Assembly: GCA_001579985.1 (NCBI GenBank)
Contig: LRSR01010122.1
Location: 1 to 30,693, forward strand
Length of the DNA stretch: 30,693 nt
Source: Hypsibius dujardini
Taxonomy: Eukaryota > Tardigrada > Eutardigrada > Parachela > Hypsibiidae
Direction of reading: 5' to 3'
Shown here: in pieces, positions 1-9,440 of the stretch
Numbering within the stretch: the first letter of the stretch is position 1
Layout: each line of letters opens with the position of its first letter
The notes under the pieces: model-generated
Databases searched by the model: none
What the model saw: only the letters and a program-made list of their open reading frames with translations
Told to the model about the DNA's origin: nothing
Made by a program: the position numbers and the translations under genes

Positions 1-339
1 CCGGAAACGAGCAGACAATTGAGTCGGAAAATCTATCCAGCTCTACGACACTCGAGGAGACACCACCGGATTCCGGTAGACAAAGAAAAGAGAGACACGG
101 GCCAAACATGTTCTTCCAGACAGACAATAAGTAAAAAGCAATAAACGTGTGAGGAAACCGCATAATGACCAGCATTTAAGATGAAGAAATGGTAGACACA
201 TGAGACCGAAAAAAACAAGATCCGACGATTAGTATAGAAGACAGATCATCAAATTACCTGGCAGACGCATACACAAGCAAACATATAGGCCCATCTTCAA
301 GGATCTCTATCAGGCAGACTGTCAAAAAGACCGACAGAC

Positions 340-414
340 ATGATAGTTGGATGGATAGATAGACAGACAGATAGATAGACAGGCAGGCAGACAGACATAG
401 ACAGATAGACAGAT

Positions 415-452
<38 letters not shown>

Positions 453-575
453 TAGACAGACAGACAGATAGACAGGCAGACAGACGGACAGATAGACAGA
501 CAGATAGACAGGCAGATAGACAGACAGGCAGATAGACAGGCAGATAGACAGGCAGATAGACAGGCAGACAGTTAG
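340..575. repeat. GACA/GATA tetranucleotide microsatellite
   Basis: Imperfect (GACA)n with interspersed GATA and GGCA units, running inside the intron after exon 4 of the apyrase gene. Read on the minus strand it yields a long artefactual ORF of Cys-Leu-Ser repeats. The stretch 1-340 shows no supported exon. Confidence 0.95.
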
Positions 576-680
576 AGACAGACCGGCAGCAGTCCGTTTA
601 CCGTAGCAATTCCTGAACTTTATTTGCTGAATTTTGGGAGCAATACGGAGGGACAGACAGAACGTGAGGCACCCATTTAC

Positions 681-1967
681 CGTTGCACTCCCTGAACTCC
701 ACTTGCTCAATTTTTCCCGTTCCGTTGATCTTATCCCCGCGATAATGAAAGACATTCAGCTTCGTATGAGAGGATCCCGCATCCACGACTACAAGCAAAC
801 ACACGCGCGTCAGATAGGGGCCGAAAGTCAATACCGCGCCACTAATAAGGATGGCATCGGGTAAGTTGAAACGGGACACTTCCGCTGAGTGCTTTCTTTC
901 CCAATGCAAGGGATGGTAGTGATGCCGCGCCTCGCGCTAACAAACAACGTCACTCATCCCCTTTTTTTCTCTCCACAAAAGCGGCATGATAACCCACCTA
1001 TGATATAATTGTTGGGGATGTAGGAGGATCGAAAGTAGAAGACAACAACACACACGACGGCAGCGACTCCTGCAGCGACTCCCAAAATAATGGCGAAAAA
1101 TGCCTTCCGATTTGTGCCGCCCCGGAACCGAGGTTGCTGATCGACTGGAAAAATGAGGATGAAAATTGTGAGACCAGTGACAAGTTCTAGAACTAGTAAG
1201 GGAAAGGTGGACAATCGGTAAAAGAAAATATAGACATCTTAAGTAAATCAGATCAATCAATCAATCAATCAAGCGAATCAATGAATGAACCAAACGTTGG
1301 ATCAAGATAAATCAGATCAATCAATCAATCAAGGGAATCAATGCATGAACCAAACGGTGGATCAAGATAAATCAGATCAATCAATCAATCAATCAAGTCA
1401 ATCAATGCATGGACAAGACGGAACAATTAATGTCTTCTTTCGTTGTGAAAATTACTTAAATTAGCATTACGAACTGCCCGAGCTCTGTCCTCTTATAAAA
1501 TAAGCTTTGCGCATCGAGACAAATTTAAAAGTCAAGAACTGAAGGGTACGACAATGCAATCCAATCCAACAAAAGATATTTTTAAAAGAGCTTCAGTTCA
1601 ATCAATCAACTTACCGAAGCCAGCATCGTCCAATTCGAGATCCTCAATCCGCGACTGCACTGACTTCTGGGCCGTAGAAATGTTCGAAGAATGTCGTTTT
1701 CGCTCTCCATTCTCCGCCGCACCATTAGCCGCGGGTTTATTGTATGCCACGTGCCTAGAAAAAGGGGCAAGAAATCACGGACAAATTGGGGGGAAGGGTG
1801 GAAGCCAAACGGGCCGTTGGAACTATTTTTGAATTTCGCCACACCCAATCAATCAATCGATCAAGGACTCACCACTCATCAGCGTCGTCTTCAGCATCGC
1901 CGTTTGCTGTTTTGACCAGCTTCTGTCCTTCCACCGGGCTCCCCAATTTTCCCCGTCCACCCGCCAT
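681..1967 (-). CDS. Ectonucleoside triphosphate diphosphohydrolase (CD39/GDA1 family), 5' part of gene
   Basis: Membrane enzyme that would hydrolyse extracellular NTPs and NDPs. Four exons are supported: 1873-1967, 1615-1754, 998-1144 and 681-788, all GT-AG and phase-consistent. The start ATG at 1967 opens MAGGRGKLGSPVEGQ. Residues 1-92 form a hydrophilic, presumably cytosolic tail rich in Asn, Glu and Arg. Residues 93-116 are one hydrophobic membrane segment. The join of exons 3 and 4 creates IVVDAGSSHTKL (residues 127-138), which is apyrase conserved region 1, the phosphate-binding DAGSSHT motif of CD39 proteins. The last visible residues are EQVEFRECNG, followed by a GTAAAT donor below 681. 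Later apyrase regions (2 to 5) and the C-terminal membrane segment are not visible, so the gene continues beyond the left edge. The cytosolic tail is much longer than in mammalian ENTPD1. I could not identify exon 5 with confidence. Confidence 0.88.
1243..1410. repeat. Three tandem ~65-bp units containing (ATCA)n
   Basis: Each unit has (ATCA)n followed by a spacer with AATGCATGAACCAAACGGTG and GGATCAAGATAAATCAG. They lie in the 470-bp intron 2 of the apyrase gene. A short ATCA run recurs near 1848-1863. Confidence 0.85.
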
Positions 1968-2081
1968 CCACCGGATGAATGCGAAAAAATCAAGAAGTCG
2001 AATAAATCCACAGACGACTCATGGCTTCGGGGAAGTGCTTTGTTTGACGGGGGGAGATGATGAATAAATAAAAGAAAAATT

Positions 2082-2352
2082 GGCTTGTTCCCAAAAGTGA
2101 GAAGAATTGACGACGAGGGATTAAAGGAGCTTCCAATTCCACCACTGAGTCGTACAATGGAATTCCAAATTAGCTTGTTCCCAAAAGTGAGAATTGACTA
2201 CTAGGGACGGAGGGATTAATGGAGCTTCCAATTCCACTCCTGAGTCGTACAGTGGAATTCCAAATTAGCTTGTTCCCAAGAGTGAGAAGAATCGACGAGG
2301 GATTAATGGAGCTTCCAATTCCACCACCGAGTCGTGCAGTGGAATTCCAAAT
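2082..2352. repeat. Three tandem ~90-bp repeats
   Basis: Copies start near 2082, 2172 and 2265. Each begins TAGCTTGTTCCCAAAAGTGA, contains GGAGCTTCCAATTCCAC and ends with GTGGAATTCCAAAT. They differ by small indels in the middle (GACGACGAGGG). They lie upstream of the apyrase start, in otherwise gene-free DNA between 1968 and 2813. Confidence 0.9.
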
Positions 2353-2813
2353 CGGTTCGAGTTCTGGAGAAGAAAACTAATCTGCCTGATGAAGCTGAAA
2401 AAAGATAGTTCGCTTCAAAAATAGATTAGTTTCAGAACTTGATTTTTGAATTTTTTAAAGCTCGATTTCGGAATTCCAACGTTAATATCGCAGAAATTTC
2501 AAAGAACCTGTGGGCAGATTCCATTACACTCTAGACAGTGCTACATGAGAGCCATTGGAATTTACACACACGGATATAATGCTTGGCTGACCGAGTTAGG
2601 GCACCACCAACAGCATTAGTGAGTTTGGCTATGACTCGATCAGTCAAGTATTTTAGCCATGTACCAGAATTACTCACTCTATCAATGGAGTCTTCGTCTA
2701 CATGCGTTGGCTGGGAACAAAAATATCCAGTGGCGCCGTCTACAGAGACTTCCAATTCCAGACTTTCGGTGGAGGACCGCTGCCTTGCCTGTCGATTTAC
2801 GAATGATTAATGC

Positions 2814-3029
2814 TCAAAGAAACGATAAAACCGCAATCAGCAAAGTAATTTCTGATAACAACTTCCATTCCCCGGCAGAACCAATAAGTGTGTTTACAGT
2901 TGCGTTTCCGGTGAGAGTCTGACTGTGACTGTGACTGTGACTGTGACTGACTGTGACGGTGCCAGACACCGGCGCTTTCGAGTGGTTCGGCACCCCGCCG
3001 GACGCATCGCACATGTATTTACCGGTGGT
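2814..3029 (-). CDS. Possible terminal exon of a secreted, GPI-anchored or membrane protein
   Basis: Not a recognised gene. A good acceptor (ctttttt...ttttggcag) ends at 3030 and opens a 72-codon frame starting TTGKYMCDASGG. A Ser-His run (SHSHSHSHS) coded by TGTGAC repeats follows. The frame ends in a polar segment and a hydrophobic tail, LLSEITLLIAVLSFL, directly before the stop. That tail has the layout of a GPI-attachment signal or a C-terminal membrane segment. GKYMCDA resembles the end of an immunoglobulin-type domain, but this rests on seven residues. No upstream exons could be identified between 3030 and 5190, so this may be a chance ORF. Confidence 0.3.
   Translation of the reverse strand, partial: TTGKYMCDASGGVPNHSKAPVSGTVTVSHSHSHSHSQTLTGNATVNTLIGSAGEWKLLSEITLLIAVLSFL
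2931..2960. repeat. (TGTGAC)n hexanucleotide repeat
   Basis: Four to five units of GACTGT. Within the possible exon at 2814-3029 it encodes alternating Ser-His on the minus strand. Confidence 0.8.
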
Positions 3030-3844
3030 CTGCCAAAAGTCGTTGAAAAAAGCATAGTCAATGAGATGGTTCGTCACGGTAGGCAGGGTTCAACTGACTG
3101 ACAGTGACTGAGCGTTGATTTGCACTGTTTGTTTGGTTGATTAGGTTGCCGTGCCGTGGTAGAGTGAAGGAACCGGTTTCCGGTCTGTCGTACCCACGAC
3201 GACGCATGTCATGTTTCGCGTCTGTAATTACTCGTAATTGATGCATACATATTTTCTCGCCCAATCTAGAATACACTTTAAGAGGAGTCTGTTTTATTTC
3301 CAGCCGCTCCTAATTCCAGCCACTAGCTGTGCCAGCACAGTAGGACTTTGCCTCTGAATATTTATTTATTCATTATTTAATTAATCACTAATTTCAGTTA
3401 AACATTTCTCGACACTGTCTCATTCCAAATTCAATTTTAAATCGCTTGTTAGCACCCGAATATATTTTGGTAGTGAGGGAGCGGGGCTAGGCTTTAATAT
3501 CGGAAGGAGACTGATATTGCGGGAATATTTCTCTAGACTTGACCTGAAGCTCCGCCCCCCCGCCCCGAGTCCCGATAATTATTTAGTCAAAGCCAATCTA
3601 TTCAAACTAAAGTTTGAATGCGCCAGAGTCAAGAATAGTTTATTTAATTCTATAGAAATCTGTACTAGGAATGCTTGTGGTCTGGAATTAGGACAGAAAT
3701 GGGGCTGGCTGGGCATGCCAGAGTCTTCGTACTGCTTCGGCAGTCGTCATCCAGCTACCCGAGAGGTGCGGACACCCTATAATTTAACTCCCAGCAGTCT
3801 TTCCTACCCTATCTACGTCTGTTTTTTCAATCCTCTGTCTACCT

Positions 3845-4055
3845 CACCTGCCTGCCTGTCTACTTCAGTTGCCTGCCTGCCTGCCTGCCTGCCTGCTGTC
3901 TGCCTGCCTGCCTGTCTGCCTGTCTGCCTGTCTGCCTGCCTGCCTGCCTGCCTGCCTGCTTGTCTGCTTGTCTGCTTGCCTACCTGTTTACTTTAATTGC
4001 CTGCCTACCTGCATGTCTGCCTGCCTGTCTGCCTGTTTGTCTGCCCTCACCATGT
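3845..4055. repeat. CTGCC/CTGT tetranucleotide-derived microsatellite
   Basis: Mixed TGCC and TGTC units over about 200 bp, giving open frames of Cys-Leu-Pro-Ala type in several phases. The flanking stretches 3030-3845 and 4055-4385 show no gene I can support. Confidence 0.93.
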
Positions 4056-4385
4056 CTGCCAGTAAGTTAATAAGATTACAGCATTGTTACAGGCATTAAT
4101 ACGTTGTTACAGTAGATTGCTGATTGTATTGATATTTGTAGACATTGGCAATTTCGATTTTGCTTAAAACCTGCAGTTTTTATAATTTTGTTTTCGAAAT
4201 ATAACTGCATGATTTCCTTCCGCAAAATAGTCGTCCCGCCTCTGGAGTGGGGCCACTCACAAACGGCGGCAAAAACACCACTACAGTCCTGCGTGCTCAC
4301 TGCAGTAGACCACGTTTTCAAAGAGCGCCCTCTACGACTGACAAGCCTCATTTCGGGGCTTCGAATTTGCGCATTTCCTCATATA

Positions 4386-4513
4386 CACACGTGGCAAAAC
4401 CTTGCGCTGACCGAAGTAGGATTATAACTCGCTGCTGTGTTACAACAGCCAACCATTGCGTTGAACGAGTGTAATGGCTTAACTCGATCAGTGCAAATTT
4501 TTTGCCACGTTTG
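4386..4513. mobile_element. MITE family A, copy 1 (TA-flanked inverted-repeat element)
   Basis: The left end CACACGTGGCAAAACCTTGC and the right end, read in reverse complement as CAAACGTGGCAAAAAATTTG, form terminal inverted repeats of about 30 bp. A TA dinucleotide lies on each side (4384-4385 and 4514-4515), as expected of Tc1/mariner-type insertion. There is no room for a transposase. The interior matches copy 2 only when reverse-complemented, so the two copies are in opposite orientation. Confidence 0.8.
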
Positions 4514-4916
4514 TATAAGTACTGCAGTACTGTACTAATGAATCGAAGTGGGGCCGTCTTAAAGGACCGTCTGTAGTTGGGCTTGCATCACATTTGTGCC
4601 TGCCGTCTGCGCTTCCACGAAATTAGGGATATAATAAGATCCGATGGTAATTGTGAGAGGTTCAATCATCCGCGTGACCTCCACAACAACAACCGTAACC
4701 CAGCGTTGACCACGCTTCAAGTCTATGATTGCCGTGTCGCCGGCTGTGCCTGCAACGGCACATAGGCACGATCAGCCTTGATCCCTTCCCGTGTGCTTCA
4801 GCGATCCAGACAACAGGATCTCCTTAAGGAAGTGGGAATCTTTCCGTTGCCGGATGTGACTGTCTGGGAGTCCTATTTAAAAACCGCATGCTCCACATGT
4901 GATCATCCGGGATGTA

Positions 4917-5037
4917 CACACGTGGCAAGAATCTTGCGCTAACCGAATCACGTCATCACACTCGTTGCGTGGCTGCTGTACACTGCTTCCGAGTTGAAGC
5001 GCTGAATTCGGTCAGCGCAAGGTTTTCGCCACGTGTG
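4917..5037. mobile_element. MITE family A, copy 2
   Basis: Ends are CACACGTGGCAAGAATCTTG and, in reverse complement, CACACGTGGCGAAAACCTTG. The inverted repeats extend through GCGCTRACCGAAT, about 34 bp per arm. It is flanked by TA at 4915-4916 and 5038-5039. It lies about 150 bp upstream of the start codon of the small secreted-protein gene. The stretch 4514-4916 between the copies holds no supported gene. Confidence 0.85.
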
Positions 5038-5190
5038 TACGTGTGTCAACTGCCTGTCGTCTCCACCGCCTAACCGACAGTCTTCGATGATGGCATCGTA
5101 CTTAACGCCCACATCTTCACTTGCACAGTCCGTAGTTCTTTTACAGACTTAATTTTAGCAAAATTGAGCTTTTAACGAATTCATCCTAAA

Positions 5191-5988
5191 ATGGCGTCTG
5201 TGATTTCACTGGTGATCTTCCTGTCGGCCGCTTTGTGTTTGGCCTTGCTTTTTAACAGCTCGTCGTCGTCCGCCCATCCCGTAGGAGTAAAGAAACAACT
5301 CAACCGAGAAAGCTTTGAGGATGTTGATGTTCAAGTTCCCTATGCGACGTTCCCCGTGAATAATGACCTCGAAGTCGATGGAACACAATCTCGTAAAAGA
5401 ACAACTGGAAATTCTCCGTTGTCGATCAATACTGCAGCGCGAGCTTCGCGTGCCGGTAAGTTTTTGGTCCTTTAACACGATCTACAATACGAGGAGAAGT
5501 CTGTATTTCGGCTCACCCTCCACTTGGTCGATAAATCGGCTCACTCATGGATTTCTCTTTCATGACAGGTGCTTGATTGTTTGATTTTAAGAAAAGTTGT
5601 ACACTAGAATATAGTACAAACAATCACACAATCAAGCACCTGCCATCAAAGAAAAACCCATGAGTGAGCCGATTTATCGACCAAGTGAAGGGTGAGCCGA
5701 AATACAAACTTCACCTCATACGAAGTCAAGCTACAGCAACTTTCACTGTAATTCTTTTGTATAACTTTTTCCTTTCTTTTCAAATTCTTCTTATATATTT
5801 TATTTGTTCTGTGAATAATCCCTACCTATTACCATCTAGGTCTCTCAAGGAGAGCACTGGGTGAGCTTCGCTGGTACTGTGCCTCACTGGGCTGGCGTCG
5901 CACCGTAAACGAAATCTCCAACTGCGTGAACCTGCTTTCTAAAGCAAAATTAGTTCGTGACGGACGCTCTGGAAAACCGTTTTCTTAG
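5191..5988 (+). CDS. Small secreted protein, candidate peptide-hormone precursor
   Basis: Two exons, 5191-5455 and 5840-5988, joined phase 1 (CCG|GTAAGT ... ATCTAG|GT), give 137 aa. Residues 1 to about 28 are a clear signal peptide (hydrophobic core LVIFLSAALCLALLF). A tribasic site (RKR, 68-70) and a dibasic site (RR, 92-93) are typical of prohormone processing. Between the RR and an amidation-like DGR (129-131) lies a 36-residue segment beginning ALGELRWYCASLGW with only two cysteines, C102 and C117. Its NEISNCVNLL stretch faintly recalls pigment-dispersing-factor peptides, but too weakly to assign. The exon lacks multi-Cys growth-factor patterns. A canonical acceptor (ttcttttacag, ending 5146) precedes the ATG, suggesting a 5' UTR intron or a trans-splice site. 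The intron carries a 229-bp hairpin element. Confidence 0.7.
5490..5718. mobile_element. Long fold-back element (MITE family B) in the secreted-protein intron
   Basis: Two arms of about 90 bp are near-perfect inverted copies; for example TGTATTTCGGCTCACCC on the left is matched by GGGTGAGCCGAAATACA on the right. They are separated by a loop of about 45 bp. TA flanks both sides (5488-5489, 5719-5720). No coding capacity. It makes up more than half of the 384-bp intron, so its transcript would fold into a long hairpin. Confidence 0.85.
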
Positions 5989-6089
5989 CCTGCACTCTCG
6001 TTTTGCATAGGATCATAACGTTTACCCAATGCGAGGGGTCTTCACTCTTCACCCTTGTTGTACAAAGTCTTTATGTGTGCCATTTCCGC

Positions 6090-6095
6090 ATTAAA
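6090..6095 (+). promoter_or_regulatory. Likely polyadenylation signal ATTAAA of the secreted-protein gene
   Basis: ATTAAA lies about 100 bp after the stop at 5988 on the same strand. The stretch 5989-6656 otherwise holds only UTR-like sequence and a CTGT array. Confidence 0.5.
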
Positions 6096-6416
6096 AGGAA
6101 CTATCCATCGTATTGTTTTGTGTATGCATTACAGAACCAAATAATTAACAGGAACAAATGATGCTGGTGCTTATATTATCAGCTATCATTTAATTGACTT
6201 ATTTGGTTTCAACCACACAGCAGTTGTTGAACAATATAGCCCGATTCAAGACTGGGATGCAAAGGCTTCTCAAAAGACCAGACATGTCTCATCACTGTCA
6301 ACAGCTCCGGGAGTGTGATTTCTTTGTCCCAAAATCCGTTGCAAATTTTTGGCCAGTACTTCTGAAATAGACATGATGGCGTAAGATAACATTCGGTCAA
6401 TAGTCTGCATATCTGT

Positions 6417-6533
6417 CTGACTGTCTGTCTGTCTCCCTGATTCTCAATGTTTCTGTGTGTCTGTCTGTCTGTCTGTCTGTTTGTCTGCCTGCCTGTCTGT
6501 TTGTCTGCCTGTCTGTTTGTCTGTCTGTCTGTC

Positions 6534-6573
<40 letters not shown>

Positions 6574-6578
6574 GCTAT
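6417..6578. repeat. (CTGT)n microsatellite
   Basis: About 160 bp of CTGT with some CTGCC and TTTG variants, just downstream of the SLC37-type gene. Confidence 0.95.
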
Positions 6579-6594
6579 CTATCTGTTCATTATG

Positions 6595-6600
6595 TTTATT
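6595..6600 (-). promoter_or_regulatory. Likely polyadenylation signal AATAAA of the SLC37-type gene
   Basis: TTTATT on the plus strand reads AATAAA on the minus strand, 57 bp past the stop codon at 6657. This supports 6657 as the gene's 3' end. Confidence 0.55.
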
Positions 6601-6656
6601 ATAGCTTCCGACACAGGACTACCCCATCTAAATAATAAGAACTACCTCTTGTTTCT

Positions 6657-8144
6657 TTAAGCATTGACCCAATGACGGACCCATATACACCACTCGCGGT
6701 AAATCAGCCTCGACAGACACAACGCCGAACAAATTTGTGCTGCGATCAAGTAATAGAATACTACATGCCAGCCATAAGGACCAAGGAGTCCTACAATTAA
6801 CGGTCCGAACGCTGATCCTAATGATCCGATGGCGTCGATAACAGCGGTCACTGTGCTCAGGGACCTCTGCTCCCCTACCAGACTGGGTCTTGTTCCCAAG
6901 TCGGCACTTACAGCTGTCGTGATCAAACTGTATGGTCCGTTCTGCAGCAAACCGATTAAGAAGAGCAAGAATATCACTGTGCCTTGACCGTGCTTTAAAG
7001 CTTCGAGGATGAAAATAACAGGAATAGCGACAACGAGCATGACCCCGCAGACTGTTGCGCTGCCACCGATCAAATCAGAAGCACCACCCGCTATGATTCC
7101 CCCCAGAAGCCCACCTGAATGAGAACAGTACAGTAAAACAAACACTTTTGAAATTACAAAGTTTTGGTCTGTCTGTTATTCGTTTGTTTGTCTGTCTCAC
7201 TGTCTCTCTCTTGTCTGTTGTTTATCTGTCTGTTGTTTATCTGTCTGTTTGTCTGTTTGTCTGTTTGTCTGATTGTTTGTCTGTCTCTTGCCGGTTGTCT
7301 ATCCGTCTGTTTGTCTGTTTGTCTGTTTGTCTGTCTGTCTGTCTGTTTGTTTATTTGTCTGACCAACTGTTTGTCTGCCTGTCATGGCTGTGTTTTACTG
7401 TACAGTGCGCTGTACCTCCATCAAATGCAGCGGAAATGTCGGCCGCCATTTCGTTTCCAACCTCGAGGTTTGCCTTGATATACACCGGAAGCCAGAAGAA
7501 AAAGGCGTAGTAGACAGCCTTGCAGAAAAAAAGACAGATAGAATACTCCACCACGCCCGGTATTAGTATGGCACCCCATATTGTAATTGGCTTCCGGTCA
7601 TGCACAGGTTCATGATGAATCACTTTCTTTTCCACTATTATTTCTTCCGAGAGTTCAAGTTCCGCTGATTCGCAAAGATTTGCCGTTGATGCATTAGCGT
7701 CAATCGGGACTACTTCATTAAGCTCGACATCTGGATTCAAATTAACATCCGGTATGCCGATACTCTCTGGGTCCACGATGATAAAGAAGTACGCAAAGAT
7801 GGCAGCCGCGCATGCGATCAAACCGGGAATCACAAAAGAGTAGCCCCAAGCGAAGTTGACAAAGGCTGCGGCTATGAAGATCCCCAAAATATTTCCGACA
7901 CTGCTGCTGGTGCACCAGAATCCGAACACCAAGCCACGACCTTTCTCTCCGAACCAGTTTCCCATCAGGGTAACCACGCTTGGCCAAGCCGTAGCTATAG
8001 TAAAAATCATCGCTCAATGTTTCTAACTCGGAACAAATGTGAAACCCAGCCGAAAAACAAGCATGTAGGCAAGTAGTCAGGCAGACAGGCAGACACCAGA
8101 CAGACAAAAAAACAAACAGACAGACAGACAGACAAACAGACAGG

Positions 8145-8179
<35 letters not shown>

Positions 8180-8755
8180 GTAGGCAGGCTGACAGACAGA
8201 CAGGCAAACAGACAGACAGGTAGGCAGGCAGGCAGACAGGCAGACAGACAAACAGAATAACTTACATTGAGATACTCCTGCCCCGACTTGCCCAATCACA
8301 AAATAGACGTACGAGTGAACGTCAGCGAAGTAGGCTATCCCACTGAATATTAACCACGAGCCCGAAAACATCAAGGCACTCGACAAGAACAAACGCTGAT
8401 CCATGCGTTCCGCGATGTACCCAGCAAGAAACATTGCGATAGAATAAGACAGTCGATAGGTGAAGTCCAGCCATGCGAATTTTGTGGAACTGTCGTGGTC
8501 AAACGGTTTCCAGGAACACCACTCGGTATTATTGTCTAGCATATGCCGACCGCCAGGTGGCACTAGGTGGGAACAGTTCTGTGAAAGTGCATTTTTGGAT
8601 ACTCCGAGCGGTCGCCTGATGATGTACGAAACCACCAACAATAAATAGGTAACAATAAAGATGTATAATCTGTGTACGGCGAGTTGTCCGATCCTTCTCG
8701 GACGGGGCAATCGCCGAAGGAGGCGAGCTCCAATAGGAACGACAGATAGAGTCAT
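6657..8755 (-). CDS. SLC37-family sugar-phosphate/phosphate exchanger (major facilitator superfamily)
   Basis: Three exons, 8266-8755, 7416-7994 and 6657-7114, both junctions phase 1, give 508 aa, the usual length of SLC37 transporters. The family exchanges glucose-6-phosphate or related sugar phosphates for phosphate, usually in the endoplasmic reticulum membrane. Family landmarks appear in order: an N-terminal helix ending in a basic RRPLGVSK; a lumenal loop; the helix-2 segment DFTYRLSYSIAMFLAGYIAE; STAWPSVVTLMGNWFGEKGR formed across intron 1; and SVGNILG. A long acidic central loop (NLNPDVELNEVVPIDANAST) follows, then GGLLGGIIAGGASDLIGG formed across intron 2. The C-terminus is short (IYREWCIWVRHWVNA). 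The paralogue (SLC37A1, A2 or A3) cannot be fixed by eye. Both introns are largely CTGT microsatellite. Confidence 0.92.
7170..7384. repeat. CTGT/TTTG microsatellite filling SLC37 intron 2
   Basis: The 301-bp intron 7115-7415 is dominated by imperfect CTGT units. It generates spurious ORFs on both strands. Confidence 0.93.
8076..8254. repeat. GACA microsatellite filling SLC37 intron 1
   Basis: The 271-bp intron 7995-8265 is mainly GACA, GGCA and AACA units. On the coding strand it is stop-free for most of its length, so exon 1 stays open through the intron but then enters exon 2 out of frame. Confidence 0.93.
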
Positions 8756-9390
8756 TTCACAGACATTGATTATTTATATTGATATGAGAAGCTGTCTGCT
8801 GAGGAGGAATTTTAAAATAATCCTCTTACAGCATTAATTAAGGGTGAAATTCTAACTGTTACATGAGTTGTGGAGCTCAAAGAATGAACCGCGCTATTAG
8901 TCACTTGATTTTGACTGCACGCGGAAGTGTTAGAGACGCATTGACGAAGAATCGTTCTAACTATGGTTGAAAAAAATTCTCAGCTTTTTTGCCATATGCA
9001 TCATGCTTTTCGCACAAAAAAAGGTAATTCGCGCGATGATCACCCGAAAACGACGAGTTTCTTTTATCTCTGTATGGCTCCCGGCGGTTGTGATGTAAAT
9101 AACGCGTGCTTGGTATGAAGTGGTGTACCGATGAATTTCACACGTTTCACGGATAAATAACAATAATGATTGTGCAGAGTTAATTGCCTAGTAAAAGAAA
9201 CGCCCTTGGCGGACGCGACTGTCTCTCATGGCAATCGATTCTTTCTGTTCCTTGCTTGCTGCTGGGTCAAATGGAACGATCTTTATTACACACAAGGCGC
9301 ACGACGAGAACTCACTATTTAAATCTGCCTTTGGAGACTTGGGGTAAATACTCTTAGACAGACAGATAGGCAATAAAGACCCATAAACAG

Positions 9391-9396
9391 ACAGAA

Positions 9397-9439
<43 letters not shown>

Positions 9440-9440
9440 G
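9391..9440. repeat. (GACA)n microsatellite
   Basis: Nearly perfect GACA run, preceded by a looser run from about 9357. Confidence 0.95.

Noticed and set aside
1-300. Possible exon 5 of the apyrase gene at the left edge (acceptor-like gtcgtag near position 40)
   Set aside because: The short frame that follows does not match the expected sequence after apyrase region 1, so it cannot be supported.
297-755. Long minus-strand ORF with Cys-Leu-Ser repeats (and similar ORFs at 3517-4099, 6447-6660, 7148-7510, 8007-8295)
   Set aside because: They are translations of CTGT/GACA/CTGCC microsatellites in intron or intergenic DNA, open in several frames at once.
2531-2790. Minus-strand open frame with a good GTGAGT donor after DEDSIDR
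   Set aside because: No convincing acceptor partner or family; kept only as a weak possibility.
6209-6372. Possible extra 3' exon of the SLC37 gene (acceptor tgtctatttcag, then KYWPKICNGF)
   Set aside because: Joining it to the nearest donor (GAGTG|GTGTAT) creates an immediate stop. The frame already ends properly at 6657, followed by an AATAAA signal.
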